NCBI GenBank assembly: GCA_028707655.1
Contig: JAQWAN010000120.1
Location: 1 to 6,608, forward strand
From: Bacteroidaceae bacterium
GTDB taxonomy: Bacteria; Bacteroidota; Bacteroidia; Bacteroidales; Bacteroidaceae
Length of the DNA: 6,608 nucleotides
Reading direction: 5' to 3'
Under the pieces are notes generated by a model. It saw only the letters and a list, made by a program, of their open reading frames with translations, was not told the DNA's origin and ran no database searches. The position numbers were made by a program, and so were the translations under genes. Shown piece by piece: positions 5,757 through 6,608 of the stretch (position 1 is its first letter; every line of letters begins with the position of its first letter).

Positions 5757-6608
5757 CTACTTATTATCGCTGTCTCTTATTTCCACACGACGAATTTTAC
5801 CACTGATTGTTTTAGGTAATTCCGCAACAAACTCAATTACTCTTGGATATTTATAGGGTGCCGTCTCTTTTTTAACATACATCTGTAACTCCTTAATCAA
5901 CTCTTGATTGGCTCTATCTTGATACTCTGAAGCTAAAACAACCGTTGCTTTAACCACTTGGCCACGTATCTCATCGGGCACTCCAGTAATGGCACATTCT
6001 ACCACAGCAGGATGTTTCATCAAAGCACTCTCCACCTCAAAAGGGCCAATTCTATAGCCAGAGCTCTTTATAACATCGTCAGCACGACCTACAAACCACA
6101 GGTAGCCATCTTCATCTTTCCAGGCCACATCGCCCGTATAGTACATACCATCGTGCCAAGCATTATGCGTTATTCCTTCATCCTTATAGTATTCTTTAAA
6201 CAAGCCAAGAGGTTTGTTCTTATCCGTATGAATCACAATCTCTCCCTGCTCTCCAGCTTCGGCAGAGCGACCATCAGCTGTTAACAGGTCAACATTATAC
6301 AGTGGGTTAGGCAATCCCATACTTCCAGGTTTAGGTTTCATCCATGGGAATGTAGCCACAGTTAGTGTTGTTTCCGTCTGTCCAAAGCCCTCCATCAGCT
6401 TAATACCAGTCTGTTTATAGAAGGTTTCATACACAACAGGATTGAGTGCCTCACCAGCAATAGTGCAATAGGTCAAAGAGGAGAGGTCAAATCTAGTAAG
6501 ATCCTCTCTAATTAGAAAACGAAAGATGGTAGGGGGTGCACACAACGAAGTAATCTTATACTCTTCAATTTTATGCAGAATATCAGCGGGTGAAAATTTT
6601 ATATGGTC
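5757..6608 (-). CDS. AMP-forming acyl-CoA ligase, C-terminal half (5' end outside window)
   Basis: The frame is open from the right edge to the TAG at 5759-5757, giving 283 residues of the C-terminal part of an ANL-superfamily enzyme; a full protein would be about 550. Numbering from the edge, GFGQTET (74-80) is the acyl/adenylate-binding motif, YTGD (157-160) binds the ATP ribose, GRADDVIKSSGYRIGPFEVE (174-193) is the hinge and A8 region, and PKTISGKIRRVEIR (265-278) holds the adenylation lysine at 271. The wording of these motifs is closest to acetyl-CoA synthetase-like and medium-chain acyl-CoA ligases. The reaction would be carboxylate + ATP + CoA to acyl-CoA + AMP + diphosphate. Chain length cannot be decided from this half. 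The TTG at 6545 is not a real start, since the coding frame continues upstream with 21 well-formed codons (DHIKFSPADILHKIEEYKITS). Confidence 0.93.
   Translation of the reverse strand, partial: DHIKFSPADILHKIEEYKITSLCAPPTIFRFLIREDLTRFDLSSLTYCTIAGEALNPVVYETFYKQTGIKLMEGFGQTETTLTVATFPWMKPKPGSMGLPNPLYNVDLLTADGRSAEAGEQGEIVIHTDKNKPLGLFKEYYKDEGITHNAWHDGMYYTGDVAWKDEDGYLWFVGRADDVIKSSGYRIGPFEVESALMKHPAVVECAITGVPDEIRGQVVKATVVLASEYQDRANQELIKELQMYVKKETAPYKYPRVIEFVAELPKTISGKIRRVEIRDSDNK

Noticed and set aside
5958..6284. Plus-strand open frame within the acyl-CoA ligase
   Set aside because: It is a shadow frame opposite the A7/A8 region of the ligase.
6543..6545. TTG as a start codon for the acyl-CoA ligase
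   Set aside because: The same frame continues to the window edge with sensible residues, and the enzyme would lack its ATP-binding N-terminal half; the gene is simply cut by the window.
1..6608. CRISPR array, insertion sequence, tRNA/rRNA, toxin-antitoxin pair or phage defence genes
   Set aside because: No spaced direct repeats, transposase motifs, cloverleaf sequences or defence-type domains were seen; radC here has the full chromosomal form and is not a mobile-element marker.

Overview
The window looks like an ordinary chromosomal stretch of an AT-rich member of the Bacteroidota, most likely order Bacteroidales. The gene products read like that group throughout: the L34 protein, the EF-P with a KPGKG loop, the small DUF2007 and DUF59 proteins, and the membrane-anchored PASTA protein. 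Start codons mostly lack Shine-Dalgarno sequences and sit behind A-rich leaders. Several intergenic regions carry the Bacteroidota promoter signature (TTG, about 20 bp, TAnnTTTG). I cannot name a genus from the sequence.

Layout. Bases 1-874 are on the minus strand: rpmH (L34) with a strong intrinsic terminator, then a PASTA-domain membrane protein that runs off the left edge. A 193-bp divergent region (875-1067) holds back-to-back promoters for rpmH (minus) and efp (plus). From 1068 the plus strand carries efp, closed by a hairpin terminator. It continues with a family 2 glycosyltransferase and radC, then a DUF59/MIP18-family protein, an LpxH-type UDP-2,3-diacylglucosamine diphosphatase and YaaA. 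From 5401 to the right edge the minus strand carries a DUF2007 protein and the C-terminal half of an AMP-forming acyl-CoA ligase. The two blocks converge on a hairpin at 5405-5448 whose base pairing favours the minus-strand transcript.

How the genes fit together. rpmH and efp both serve translation. The glycosyltransferase and LpxH-type enzyme point to envelope or lipid A related glycan work. DUF59 and YaaA belong to families tied to Fe-S assembly and to iron/peroxide stress, and they flank the LpxH-type gene in a tight run with 11-bp gaps. The ligase and DUF2007 gene form a second likely transcription unit.

I found no mobile element, CRISPR array, tRNA, rRNA, toxin-antitoxin pair or defence system, and no convincing undescribed system. 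No gap longer than 300 bases lacks a gene. The points most worth a second look are the GNHD motif in the LpxH-type protein, the DUF59/LpxH/YaaA grouping, the strand-polarised terminator, and the promoter evidence that corrects the DUF59 start.
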